This document shows positions 52,634 to 63,566 of a stretch of DNA of 64,000 nucleotides, one piece after another. Position numbers and translations under genes: made by a program. Position 1 is the stretch's first letter. Each line of letters starts with the position of its first letter. Source of the DNA: Hyperoodon ampullatus (Eukaryota > Chordata > Mammalia > Artiodactyla > Ziphiidae); the NCBI GenBank assembly GCA_949752795.1, contig OX457061.1:7437239-7501238 (forward strand). The letters run 5' to 3'. Below the pieces are notes generated by a model. It saw only the letters and a program-made list of their open reading frames with translations, was not told the DNA's origin and did no database searches.

Positions 52634-52876
52634 TTTTAAGATGTTTTTATTTTTTATTTATTTTTTTTTTATTTATTTATTTTTGTGGTATGCGGGCCTC
52701 TCACTGTTGTGGCCTCTCCCGTTGTGGAGCACAGGCTCCAGACGCACAGGCTCAGTGGCCATGGCTCACGGGCCCAGCCGCTCCGCAGCATGTGGGATCC
52801 TCCCGGACTGGGGCACGAACCCGTGTCCCCTGCATCGTCAGGCGGACTCTCAACCACTGCGCCACCAGGGAAGCCC
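52634..52876 (-). mobile_element. CHR SINE, internally deleted form
   Basis: Exact 17-bp duplication TTCCATTAACGATTTTT at 52617-52633 and 52877-52893. Confidence 0.95.
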
Positions 52877-53440
52877 TTCCATTAACGATTTTTCTTTAAC
52901 ATCTTTTCATGCCATTATATGTACTCCTGTGACAACATTTTTCATTATTATATTGTTTTCTGTTGGGTAAATGTGCTATAATTTATTTAACCAAAACTTG
53001 ACAATAGAAATTTAAGATGTTCCTACTATTTTGTTATTATAAGCAATGTTGTGATAAATCACAACTAAATCTTGACACATATGATTATTTCCTTAGAATA
53101 CATTCCTAGAACTGAAATTGTTTAGTGGGAAAGTATGTAAAATATTAAGGGTTTGTAACATGTTGCCCAATTGTCCAGCTGCTCTCCTGCAGGGTTTGTG
53201 TGTATTTCACTGAACCCTGACTCATTCTCTGAAGTTCAGATTCAGTAGGTGGAAAATTTTATCTCAGAAAAACAGTTTTTCTTTTCTTTTTTTTTTTGAT
53301 TTATTCTTTATTGAAGTACAGTTGATTTACAATGTTGTATTAGTTTCTGATATACAGCAAAGTGATTGAGTTATACATATACATATATATACATACATAT
53401 ATATGTACCTACATATATATGTATGTATATATACTCGTTT

Positions 53441-53548
53441 TGGGGGGATTTTTTTTGGCCGCATCGCGTGGCACGTGGGATCAGGATTGAACCTGTGCCC
53501 TTCAGTGGAAGCGTGGAGTCTTAACCACTGGACCTCCAAAGAAGTCCC
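53441..53548 (-). mobile_element. Short tRNA-derived SINE
   Basis: Nested in the LINE-1 at 53281-55420, inside a TA-rich stretch that hides any target duplication. Head complement CCTCCAAAGAAGTCCC. Confidence 0.8.
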
Positions 53549-53566
53549 TATATATATATATATATT

Positions 53567-53874
53567 TTAAATAAATTTATTTATTTTATTTTTGGCTGCA
53601 TTGGGTCTTCGTTGCTGCACGCAGGCTTTCTCTAGTAGCGGCAAGTGGGGGCTACTCTTTGTTGCAGTGCGCGGGCTTCTCATTGCAGTGGCTGCTCTTG
53701 TTGCAGAGCACGGGCTCTAGGCTTGTGGGCTTTGGTAGTGGCACACGGGCTCAGTAGTTGTGGCTCGCGGGCTTAGTTGCTCCGCAGCATGTGGGATCTT
53801 CCCGGACCGGGGCTCGAACCCGTGTCCCCTGCATTGGCAGGCGGATTCTTAACCACTGCCCCACCAGGGAAGTC
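53567..53874 (-). mobile_element. CHR SINE, long form
   Basis: Nested in the same LINE-1. Tail TTTATTTATTTTATTTTTGG, head complement CCACCAGGGAAGTCC. Confidence 0.88.
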
Positions 53875-54099
53875 CTATATTCTTTTTTATTATGGTTTAT
53901 TACAGGATATTGAATATAGTTCCCTGTGTTATGCAGTAGGACCTTGCTGTTTATCCATTATGTATGTAATAGTTTGCATCTCTAATCCCAAATTCCCAAT
54001 CCATTCCTCCTCCACCCTCCCTCCCCCTTGGCAACCACAAGTCTGTTCTCTATGTCTGTGAGTCTGTTTCATAAATAAGTTCATTTGTGTCATGTTTTA

Positions 54100-54271
54100 T
54101 TTTATTTATTTTTAATTATTAATTAACTAGTTTTTACTTTCTGGCTTGCTGAATGGCTTACAGGAACTTATTTCCCTGACCAGGGATTGAACCCGGCCCT
54201 GTACACACACCCCCCACACCCTGGCAGTGAAATCGTGAAGTCCTAACCACTGGGACTACCAGGAAATTTCC
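54100..54271 (-). mobile_element. tRNA-derived SINE, diverged
   Basis: Nested in the LINE-1. 14-bp duplication with one mismatch at 54086-54099 and 54272-54285. Confidence 0.87.
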
Positions 54272-54736
54272 TGTGTCATATTTTAGATTCCACATATAAG
54301 TGATATTATATGATATCTGTCTTTCTCTTTCTGACTTACTTCACTTAGTATGATAATCTCCAGGTCCATCCAGGTTGATACAAATGGCATTATTCCATTT
54401 TTTTTTATGGTTGGGTAGTATTCCATTGTATATATATACCACATCTTCTTTATCCATTCATCTATCAATGGACATTTAGGTTGCTTCCATGTCTTGGCTA
54501 TTGTAAATAGTGCTGATGTGAACATCGGGGTGCATATATCTTTTCAAGTTACAGTTTTGTCCAGATACATAACCAGGAGTGGGATTGCTGGATCATATAG
54601 CAACTCTACTTTTAGTTTTTTGAGGACTCCCCATACTGCTTTCCACAGTGGCTGCACCAATCTACATTCCTGCTAACAGTGTGGGAGGGTTCCTTTTTCT
54701 CCATGCCCTCTCCAGTATTTGTTATTTGTAGACTTT

Positions 54737-54898
54737 TTTTTAAGTTGGGTTGACTGCACAGGTCTTATTTGCGGCATGTGGGGCGTGCGGGATCTTTAGT
54801 TGCGGCATGTGGGATCTAGTTCCCTCACCAGGGATCGAACCTGGGCCCCCTGCACTGGGAGCGCCGAGTCTTAGCCACTGGACCACCAGAGAAGTCCC
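54737..54898 (-). mobile_element. tRNA-derived SINE
   Basis: Nested in LINE-1 ORF2. Exact 16-bp duplication GTTATTTGTAGACTTT at 54721-54736 and 54899-54914. Confidence 0.94.
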
Positions 54899-54962
54899 GT
54901 TATTTGTAGACTTTAATGACAGCCATTCTGATCAATGTGAGGTGGTACCTCATTGCAGTTTT

Positions 54963-55297
54963 TTTTTTTAAGATTTATTTATCATTTATTTATTTTATTT
55001 TTATTTTTGGCTGGGTCGGGTCTTAGTTGTGGCATGCAGGATCTTTGTTGAGGCATGCAGGATCTATCATTGCAGTGCATAGGCTTTTCATTGCAGCATG
55101 CGGGCTTCTCTCTAGTTGTGGCATGCAGGCTCCAGGGCACGTGGGCTTTGTAGTTGTGGCGTGTGAACTTAGTAGTTGTGGCATGTGGGCTTAGTTGCCC
55201 CACAGCATGTGGGATCTTACTTCCCTGACCAGGGATCGAACCCGCGTCCCCTGCATTGTAAGGTGGATTCTTTACCATTGGACTACAAGGGAAGTCC
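54963..55297 (-). mobile_element. tRNA-derived SINE, long form
   Basis: Nested in LINE-1 ORF2. 15-bp duplication with one mismatch at 54948-54962 and 55298-55312. Confidence 0.92.
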
Positions 55298-55604
55298 CCT
55301 CATTGTAGTTTTGATTTGCATCAGAACAATTTTTCTTATGCTTCTTGACAATGGCATTTCTTCTTTTGTAAATAGCCCATTCATATCAATTTGCCCAATT
55401 TCCTGTTATGATGTATCTCTTTTCTTCATTAATTTATAAGTGTATTTTATATATTAGGCATATAAGCCTCTTTTTTACATATTGCAAAATATTTTCCCTA
55501 GGTTATTTGCTTTGCATTGTATTTTTAGTGGTTTTTAATTTGTTTTTGAGACTCACTAAAGTATTTTATTTTGATGTAAGCAAGGCTCTCAATCTTTTCT
55601 TTTA

Positions 55605-55762
55605 AAAAAAAAATATTTGTTTATTTGGCTGCTCCGGGTCTTAGTTGCGGCACGTAGGACCTTTTAGTTGCAGCATGTGGGATCTAGTTCCCTGACCAGG
55701 GCCCGAACCCCCCCTGCAATGGGAGCGCGGAGTCTTAGGCACTGGACCACCAAGGAAGTCCC
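55605..55762 (-). mobile_element. tRNA-derived SINE
   Basis: Reverse SINE with head complement CCACCAAGGAAGTCCC. Target duplication is unclear. Confidence 0.85.
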
Positions 55763-56048
55763 AGGATTTTCCCTTTAAAAGATGATAATTCCCTTATCTG
55801 AGACTTTGAAAATTGCAAAGAATTGAAAGCTCAGCCTTTTGTGGAGTGGATATCATATGTTGTCAGGCACTGAGCTAGGCCTTACGGTTGCAGAAATGAA
55901 AACGATATGGCTCCATCATTCAAATCTCATAGACTAATGGAGTGTGTGTGCTTGCAGGGATTTTGAGGGCAACACCGTTTATTGAACAATTTAAGTATTC
56001 TATTCCGCTCTAAAATGTCACTTTTGATATACATTAAAAAATATACTT

Positions 56049-56371
56049 GGGCTTCCCTGGTGGCGCAGCGGTGAAGAATCCGCCTGACAATGCAGGGGAC
56101 ACGGGTTCGAGCCCTGGTCCAGGAAGATACCACATGCCACGGAGCAACTAAGCCTGTGTGCCACAACTACTGAGCCTGTGCTCTAGAGCTCGTGAGCCTC
56201 AGCTACTGAAGCCGGCACGCCTAGAGCCCGCGCTCTGCAACAAGAGAAGCCACCGCAATGAGAAGCCCACACACCGCAACGAAGAGTAGTCCCTGCTCAC
56301 CACAACTAGAGAAAGCCCGCGCGGCAAGAAAGACCCAACTCAGCCAAAAATAAATAAATAAATTTATTAAA
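56049..56371 (+). mobile_element. CHR SINE, long form
   Basis: Full-length body and AATAAATAAATAAA tail. Flanks share an AT-rich 'aaaatatacttg'-like duplication. Confidence 0.9.
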
Positions 56372-56509
56372 AATATATGTATATATACTTAAGTCTGTTT
56401 CTGGACTTGCTGTTCAGTTGAATTGATATCTATGATTATCTCAGTGTCAATTCCACATCCTATATTATTATTTTACTTGGACTATTTTCTCTTTAAGACT
56501 TCAACTTTT

Positions 56510-56801
56510 TTTAAAAATTTATTTATTTTTATTTATTTTTGGCTGCATTGGGTCTTTGTTGCTGCACGTGGGCTTTCTCTAGTTGCAGAGAGCAGGGGCT
56601 ACTCTTCATTGCAGTGTGCAGGCTTCTCATTGCGGTGGCTTCTCTTGCTGCAGAGCATGGGCTCTAGGTGCGCGGGCTCAGTAGTTGTGGCGCATGGGCT
56701 CAGTAGCTCTGCAGCATGTGGTATCTTCCCGGACCAGGGCTCGAACCCATGTCCCCTGCATTGGCAGGCAGATTCTTAACCACTGCGCCACCAGGGAAGC
56801 C
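56510..56801 (-). mobile_element. CHR SINE, long form
   Basis: Reverse copy with tail TTTATTTTTATTTATTTTTGG and head complement CCACCAGGGAAGCCC. Confidence 0.9.
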
Positions 56802-56814
56802 CATCTCTCTCTTT

Positions 56815-57140
56815 TTTTTTAACAGCTTCATTTAGGTGTAATTTACATGCCGTATATTTCACTCATTTGCAGAATAAGGTTCAATGATTCTTGGTAAATT
56901 TACAAAGCTGTATAACCATCACCACAATCTGATTTTAGAACATTTTCATCACCCCAAAAAGAAACTTTATGCTCATTCCCACCCCCAGCCCCAGGCAACC
57001 ACTAATCTACTTTGTGTCTCTATAAATTTGTCTTTTCTGGACATTTCATATAAATGGAATCATACAATATGTCATCTTTTACATCTGGCTTTACTTTATC
57101 TGTTTCTTAATATGTAGTGAGCCTGACTTCTTTCATTATT
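56815..57140 (-). mobile_element. Old LINE-1 3' end
   Basis: 'gctgtataaccatcaccaca', 'gaacattttcatcaccccaa' and 'ggcaaccactaatctacttt', then 'tggacatttcatataaatgg'. Reverse-oriented L1M 3' region running into the end of ORF2. Confidence 0.8.
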
Positions 57141-57230
57141 CTTCAGTTTTAGGAAATTTCTCGGGCATTTCTCAGACTAAAATGATTGTTCCAGAAGAAG
57201 TTATCACACAGAATTAAACTATAGCCCCAG

Positions 57231-57789
57231 GACTTCCCTGGCTGTCCAGTGGTTAAGACTCCATGCTTCCACTGCAGGGGGCGCGGGTTCGATCCGTGGT
57301 CAGGGGACTAAGATCCCGCATAGCTTGCTGCGCTGCCAATAAAATAAAATAAAAATTAAAAAGAATACAAATAGGGCAGAAACTAACACACCATTGTAAA
57401 GCAATTATACTCCAATAAAGACGTAAAAAAAAAAAAAAAGAATGCAAATAGGGACTTCCCTGGTGGCAGAGTGGTTAAGAATCCGCCTGCCAGTGCAGGG
57501 GACACGGGTTCGAGCCCTGGTCCAGGAAGATCCCACATGCCGTGGAGCAACTAAGCCCGTGCGCCACAACTGCTGAGCCCGTGAACCACAACTGCTGAAG
57601 CCCGCACGCCTAGAGCCTGTGCTCTGCAACAAGAGAAGTCACGGCAATGAGAAGTCTGCACGCTGCAACAAAGAGTAGCCCCCGCTCACCACAACTAGAG
57701 AAAGCCTGTGAGCAGCAATGAAGACCCAATACAGCCAAAAATAAAGAAAGAAAATAAATAAATTTATTTTTAAAAGGATACAAATAAAT
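57231..57789 (+). mobile_element. Nested insertion: SINE, LINE-1 stub, SINE
   Basis: One exact 15-bp outer duplication, AAACTATAGCCCCAG (57216-57230 and 57790-57804), encloses three retroelements. These are a short SINE (57231-57359), a 63-nt LINE-1 3' stub (57376-57438, 'caattatactccaataaaga' plus A tail) and a long CHR SINE (57451-57775). The stub has its own 14-bp duplication (57362-57375 and 57439-57452), inside the first SINE's A-rich tail. The second SINE used the same target again (57439-57450 and 57776-57787). Confidence 0.85.
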
Positions 57790-58020
57790 AAACTATAGCC
57801 CCAGAATAATTATATACATCATAACCTTACAAGGTAACTGATTGAAGTTTCTCTTCGTGTATTAAGCCAGTTTGCTTCCTAAAAACAAAAGACATATATA
57901 CACTCAGCTGCGTGGCAAATCATTCTCCCTTTCTGAACCTCAGTTGTTTGTTTGTAATCTGTATAATGGGGACTGTAACACTTGGAATCGTGAATATCCA
58001 CTTGCTTTACCTCCACTCTC

Positions 58021-58063
58021 CCTCTGTAGGGCCACACCAGCCCCTGGTGTGGCCCTACAGAGG
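58021..58063. repeat. Perfect 19-bp inverted repeat with 5-nt loop
   Basis: Left arm 58021-58039 (CCTCTGTAGGGCCACACCA), loop GCCCC, right arm 58045-58063, exactly the reverse complement. The pairing does not extend beyond the arms. Confidence 0.95.
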
Positions 58064-58497
58064 CCACACAAGAGCATGCACAGAACAGGTACGTTAATTA
58101 TGGCTGCATTTTATTAAGCTCTTTCAGGTGCCAGATGCACTGAATTTTCACAATGACCAGGTGTGGCAAGTATTGTAATCATCCCACTTGATGTGTTCAC
58201 TCAAGGTGGGCACATATTTATTGGTGACCTACCTACTGTGGGTGAGCACTGGCCTGGCACAGGTAAGCTTGAAGCCAAGGAGACAATGGTCCCAGCACAT
58301 GGTAGAGTGAGGAGACACACACTGCACAGCAGGAAACAAGCAGTGAGTGTGTAATACCAAGTTAAGAAGGCTGCCAAGAAGGCAGCCAAACAGGGTTGCA
58401 ATGGAGAATAACAAGGAAAGCCTCTTTCAATCAAGTCTTCAGGGAAAGTTGGTCTAAGAAGAAAAATCTTGCCTCAGACTTAAAAAATAAAAAGGAG

Positions 58498-58631
58498 GGA
58501 ATTCCCTGGCAGTCCAGTGGTTAGGACTCAGTGCTTTCTCTGCCGTGGGCCTGGGTTTGATCCCTGGTCGGGGAACTAAGATCCTGCAAGCCATGCGGCA
58601 CTGCCAAATTAAAAAAAAAAATTAAAAAAAA
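58498..58631 (+). mobile_element. Short tRNA-derived SINE
   Basis: Head GGAATTCCCTGGCAGTCC, two A-runs as tail. Flanks share AAAAAGGAG. Confidence 0.9.
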
Positions 58632-59239
58632 AAAGGAGCCAGCACCTTGCAGGGCTGGGAGAGAAACATTCCAGGCCAAGGAAAGTGAGGCTCAGAGAGG
58701 GACAGGAAGGGTACAAAGTCACACAAGGACTACAGAATAAGCCAAGATTTGAAACCCTAATGCCAGATGCCAAACTCCCCTCCATGACATTCTAGTAACC
58801 CGGCTAAGTGTGGGGACTCACACACAGGAGGTCCAAAGAAAAACCGAGGCCTTGTTTGACCCTGAGTGGACGGATGGCTGCTCAAGGCTGGGGCTGAAGC
58901 TACAGCAATGCTTGTGAGTGCCGGGAGGACTTATCATCCTGGGCTCCCGGTTGGGGAAGGGGCGGGAGTTGTACCCCATTGTCCTTCCCTTCCTTCCCGC
59001 TCTCAGACTCCAGCTCTGACAAAGCTGTTTTAATAAGTTTATTAAGCCTTTGTCTTAGTCCACCTTTGAGCAGGGGCCTTTCCGGGTGGGGGAGGGATGG
59101 GGCCTGTGCTGGGTGGAAGCAAAGGCCACGAGGCAGAAAGTGGGCAGGCCAAGAGGGAATCTTGAGGCCTGGAGGGATTGAATTGACTTCTCAAATGTCA
59201 CCTCCTCCTAGAGGTCTTCCTTGTCTGCCCTAGATAAAA

Positions 59240-60420
59240 TAGTTTTTCCCAGATGTACCCTTATCCTTCTCTGTTCCCTTCCCCTGCTTGTTTTTCTTCT
59301 AGTCTTTGACTTATAGTAAGCATTCCATTAGTATTTGTTGAATAAAATAGTTATTTGTGCTCTTCCATGTGAGAGGCATGGGGTTGGGCCTTTTATCGAC
59401 ACAGCCTTCCCACCCCACCCTCCATCTCCGCAGTAGTAATGACCCTAGGCTTCTTCCAAGCCTTTTTACCCTGTAATTACTTATGTGTCAAGGCTCAGAG
59501 TGTAAATTCGAAGAGAACAGAACTGCTTGGTGGTGTCGGCTGCTCCTGAGCACGGTGTCTGACACGTAGGGGGTGTAGGATAATCATTTGCTGAATAAAT
59601 GAACGAATGAGTGAATGAATGAATGAAGCCCTTACTGGGCTGGTAAAGGCCTCCCAGGGCTGATCTGGGAAGCCTGCCTATGTGACTTTGAGGTAATGCC
59701 TACTGCCCAAAACTCCATGGGATTTTCCTCGTCTGAGCGGCTCTTATTTCACTGATACTGCCTTTACTCTAAATAGTTCTGGGATTCCTCTTGAGTAAGT
59801 GTCTCTTAAACCTCAGAGCACAAAAGAATGACCAGGGAAATCCCAGAGCCCACCTTAGAGATACTGAATTAGCGGGGCTGTCCTGGGCTAAGGGAATCTA
59901 GCTGTTCACAATCCATTCTCCACTCTACATCCAGGCATCTTCTTAAAATACATAAATCCAGTCAAGTCACTCCCTTGCTGAAAACCCATCACTGGCTTCC
60001 TGGTGATCTAGTGATAAAGTCCAAGCTCCATGTCCCTTTAGCATCTTCCTGGTCTGGCCCCTGTTCACATGCAGCATCAAGGCACCAGCTTCTCTGTTGC
60101 TTTGGGGACTTCTTCGCAGAGTTCTTCCTTCTACTTGGAAGACTCTCCCCCTCTTCCTACTCCTATTTTTCATCTTCAGGTTGTCCTTGCCAGGCTGACT
60201 TCTTTTTCTTCAGACCTCAGCCTAGAAGCCCTCTCCTTCCTGAGGCCCGATCCGCAACTGCAGAGGGCCCTCTGCTGGCCACACCTCCCTGGCCATCGCC
60301 GAGAGCTGAGGCAGGGTTTTGTGACTGACTCTCTCGTGCAACTGTAAGCTTGTTGAGGGCGGGAACCATCATAGTTCCCAGAACCTATCACAATGCCTAG
60401 TTCATAATTGGTGTCAACCT
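59240..60420 (+). repeat. LINE-2 relics
   Basis: Three L2-type pieces at about 59240-59345, 59480-59620 and 59890-60420. Landmarks: 'cacggtgtctgacacgtagg', 'catttgctgaataaatgaac', 'aagtcactcccttgctgaaa' and 'gtaagcttgttgagggcggg'. The second ends in a GAATGAATGAAT repeat. Confidence 0.7.
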
Positions 60421-60451
60421 GGGAGAAGACTGCACTTATTTAGATGGCCAG

Positions 60452-60453
<2 letters not shown>

Positions 60454-60514
<61 letters not shown>
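60454..60514. repeat. (GT)n microsatellite
   Basis: 61 uninterrupted nt of GT, about 30 units. Long pure tracts of this kind are usually polymorphic in length. Confidence 0.98.
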
Positions 60515-60517
<3 letters not shown>

Positions 60518-60639
60518 AGAACCTACCCTGTAACTTAGGACTAATCTTTCCCATCCTTTAAGGCCCAGCCTCCCTTTGTGTGGTCTCGCTGATCCCTTAT
60601 GGCTTGGAGGTAATAATAATGTTAATAATTAAGAAGTAC

Positions 60640-60956
60640 GGGACTTCCCTGGTGGCGCAGTGGTTGAGAATCTGCCTGCTAATGCAGGGGACACGGGTTT
60701 GAGCCCTGGTCTGGGAGCATCCCACATGCCGCGGAGCAACTGGGCCCGTGAGCCACAACTACTGAGCCTGCGCGTCTGGAGCCTGTGCTCCACAACAAGA
60801 GAGGCCGTGATAGTGAGAGGCCCGCACACGGCGATGAAGAGTGGCCCCAGCTTGCCACAACTAGAGAAAGCCCTCGCACAGAAACGAAGACACAACATAG
60901 CAAAAATAAACTAATTAATTAATAAACTCCTACCCCCAACATCTAAAATATAATAA
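60640..60956 (+). mobile_element. CHR SINE, long form
   Basis: Exact 17-bp duplication TAATAATTAAGAAGTAC at 60623-60639 and 60957-60973. SINE body to about 60905, then an AT-rich tail that has grown a TAA microsatellite. Confidence 0.94.
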
Positions 60957-61114
60957 TAATAATTAAGAAGTACTGATAAGTACCGATAACGTACTATGTA
61001 CTGCTTTGTGTGCTTGCTTTCCAAGTATTAACTCATTCAGTCCTGTTTCAACCCAATGGGATAGGCCTAGCAACCTAATTTTATAAGTAAGAAAATTGAA
61101 GCATGGAATGATTT

Positions 61115-61330
61115 AAAGAAAGGAGCGTGGTCTTTGGAATCAGGCAATTCTGGGTTTTGGTCCAACCTCCACCTCACCAGCTATGCATGACCATGGGCAA
61201 GTCACAAAGGTCTCTCAGCCTTCGCTCTTTCCCACATCTGTGAAATGTGAGTTGTAATAATACCTGACCTATCAGGATGTTGTGAGGATTCATGCAAAGT
61301 GCTTAGCACATATTGAGAACTCCATACTCT
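61115..61330 (+). repeat. MIR element, well preserved
   Basis: 'tctttggaatcaggcaattc', 'catgggcaagtcacaaaggt' and 'gtgaaatgtgagttgtaata', then 'gcaaagtgcttagcacatat'. Forward MIR over most of its length. Confidence 0.82.
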
Positions 61331-61628
61331 AGGAGGTGTTATTCTTATATAATTGTTTCATCCTTGGAGCATGGTAGAGACATTCAGAAGTTGAGTTGTT
61401 TTACTAAATAGAACTGAATGTTCCTGAAAGAATGGCCACCAGGGTTTTAAAATGGGGATGTCTTCTTTTTTGACTCTTTGTCTCCTTGAATGCATTTGAA
61501 CATTCTCTGAACACACATTGACTGAACTTTTTTGCAGCAAGAAGTAGAGGTAGGAAGCAGGAGTCTTCCTGGAAATGACCTGGTAGGCAGGGTGAGGCCC
61601 AGTTGAGATTTAAAAGGGGCTCTGTCCT

Positions 61629-61753
61629 CAGGAATTCCCTGGCAGTCCAGTGGTTAGGACTCCAGGTTTTTGCTGCTGAGGGCCCGGGTTCGATCCCTGG
61701 TTGGGGAACTAAGATTCCACAAGTGCATGGCGAAGCCAGAAAAAAAAGTGAGT
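61629..61753 (+). mobile_element. Short tRNA-derived SINE
   Basis: Exact 13-bp duplication GGGGCTCTGTCCT at 61616-61628 and 61754-61766. Confidence 0.94.
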
Positions 61754-62399
61754 GGGGCTCTGTCCTACGTATAAGGCTAGAAACTGTTCTTACTGATGGC
61801 TAGACATTCATTCAATTAGTCTTTACTGTGTGCCAGGCACAGTGCTGGGCTCTGGGGACAGCTGTGTTCCCCATGTTGGAGGAGCTGACCCACTGGGGCA
61901 AAGACAGGCAATACTATCTTGTTACTAAATTACAATTTTGAGGAGTGCTCCAGAGAAGAGAAACTCAGTCCCCTGAGAGCCAACAATGGGCTTGGGATCT
62001 GGTTTCATAGTAAACAGGAGAGCAGGGAGGAGTGCTCCAGGTAGAGGGAAAGTACATGGAAGCCAGAGGTCAGGTGGAGGAGTTTGAATTGCTGTTAGGG
62101 TAACAGGGAATGGCCAGAGTGCCTGAGGCTTCAGGATGGGAAAAAGAGGGCTGGAGAAACACCGCAGGGCCACTTGCTGCCCAACCGCTCGTTCTCCTCC
62201 TCCCCTTCCTCCTCTAGTGAGTCCTGCTCACCCTTTCAGCCTCCTCCTTTCTGGCACATATGCCTGCTCAAGACTCTCCTACCCTAGAAATGTTTCCCCA
62301 ACTGTCCTGTCCACCCAAGGTATAATACTCTCTCCAGCACGCTAAGCATTTGTCTGTTCATTCATTCCCTCCTTTCTTTTCATAAATAAACCACATAAA

Positions 62400-62960
62400 A
62401 CTTGAACCCTACAAAGAGAGAAAAACTTAAATTACCCAGAGGCATCTGTTATCCATATTTGGATCTATACCCCTAGGTTTTGTTAGAAACATATATTGTT
62501 ATAAAAACAGGATACAATGTGTATAAATTGCATTTTATAAAAACTTTAATATCCTGCAAACATTTTGCCACATTTAAATAGCAAATAACAACACTCTTAA
62601 TGGCCACCTGAGATTCTATACCATGTACCATAATTACTCAACCAAAGGCTTGCTGTCCATTCTTTCTCAAATATTTAGTGAATACCTGTTGTGTGCCATG
62701 ACTTTGCTTGGAAATTTAGGCTGACTGCAGGATCTTGCTATTATCATAGTAATACTATCATAAATGAATAGTTGCTGAATATCCTTGGGTCTCAATGTCT
62801 GTGTGAATCAGATGTTGATTCAGGAAAAATTCCCAGAAGTAGGATTTCTGGATTAAAGAGGAGGCACACTTTAAGGTCAAATTACCCTCCAATTAAGTTT
62901 TACCAATTTACACTCACACTTACTTCCTATGTTGAGCTTCCCAATACTATCCATTACTTT
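62400..62960. repeat. Probable old LINE-1 3' relic
   Basis: AT-rich text ('aatatcctgcaaacattttg', 'cagaagtaggatttctggat') with the feel of an L1M 3' region. Decayed; family uncertain. Confidence 0.45.
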
Positions 62961-62965
62961 CTCTA

Positions 62966-63122
62966 CTGCGCAGGCTTCAGTAGTTGTGGCACGTGGGCTC
63001 AGTAGTTGTGGCACATGGGCTTAGTTGCTCCGTGGCATGTGGGATCTTCCCGGGCCAGGGCTCGAGCCCGTGTCCCTTACATTGGCAGGCGGATTCTTAA
63101 CCACTGTGCCACCAGGGAAGCC
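62966..63122 (-). mobile_element. CHR SINE, tail-less fragment
   Basis: Head half of a reverse CHR SINE (ends CCACCAGGGAAGCCCC). The 3' half and poly(A) are missing on the left. Confidence 0.85.
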
Positions 63123-63302
63123 CCACCCTTCTCTTCTTGAAATAGTCTCCTTCCTTACTCAGGTGAAGCAGGTCTTATTAGCCTCATTTTTACAGCTAGG
63201 AAACCAAGGCCCAGAGAGGTACCAAGTCTATTAAAGAGGACATAGCACTGTTCAGGCTTCATATCCAGGCCTCCCGATTCCCACAGCCTTGAGCTTCTTT
63301 TT

Positions 63303-63553
63303 TTTTTTTTTTAACGTTTTTTATTGATTGCTGGGAAGATGTTTTCATTTATTTATTTATTTATTTGGTTGTGCTGGGTCTTAGCTGCAGCAGGCAGTCT
63401 CCTTAGTTGCAGCTCACCGGCTCTTTAGTTGTGGCATGTGAACTCTTAGTTGCAGCATGCACGTGGGATCTAGTTTCCTGGCCAGGGATGGAACCCGGGC
63501 CCCCTGCATTGGGAGTGTGGAGCCTTAACCGCTGCACCACCAGGAAAGGCCCA
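63303..63553 (-). mobile_element. tRNA-derived SINE, long form
   Basis: Duplication TTGAGCTTCTTTT at 63289-63301 and 63554-63566. Tail has a TTTA microsatellite. Confidence 0.9.
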
Positions 63554-63566
63554 TTGAGCTTCTTTT

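Larger units (their letters stand above)
53281..55420 (-). mobile_element. LINE-1, 5'-truncated, broken by five SINEs
   Basis: Reverse-oriented LINE-1. The 3' end is at 53290-54280 ('gttgatttacaatgttgtat', 'acagcaaagtgattgagtta'). The end of ORF2 is at 54525-54283 (minus strand), still readable as 80 codons with IAKTWKQPKCPLIDEWIKK and MEYYPTIKKNGIMPF, typical of L1 reverse-transcriptase C-termini. More decayed ORF2 extends to about 55420. SINEs split it at 53441-53548, 53567-53874, 54100-54271, 54737-54898 and 54963-55297. It is not active: the 5' part is missing. Confidence 0.85.

Noticed and set aside
54283..54525. Protein-coding gene of 80 codons on the minus strand
   Set aside because: It is the end of LINE-1 ORF2 in a truncated, SINE-riddled element.
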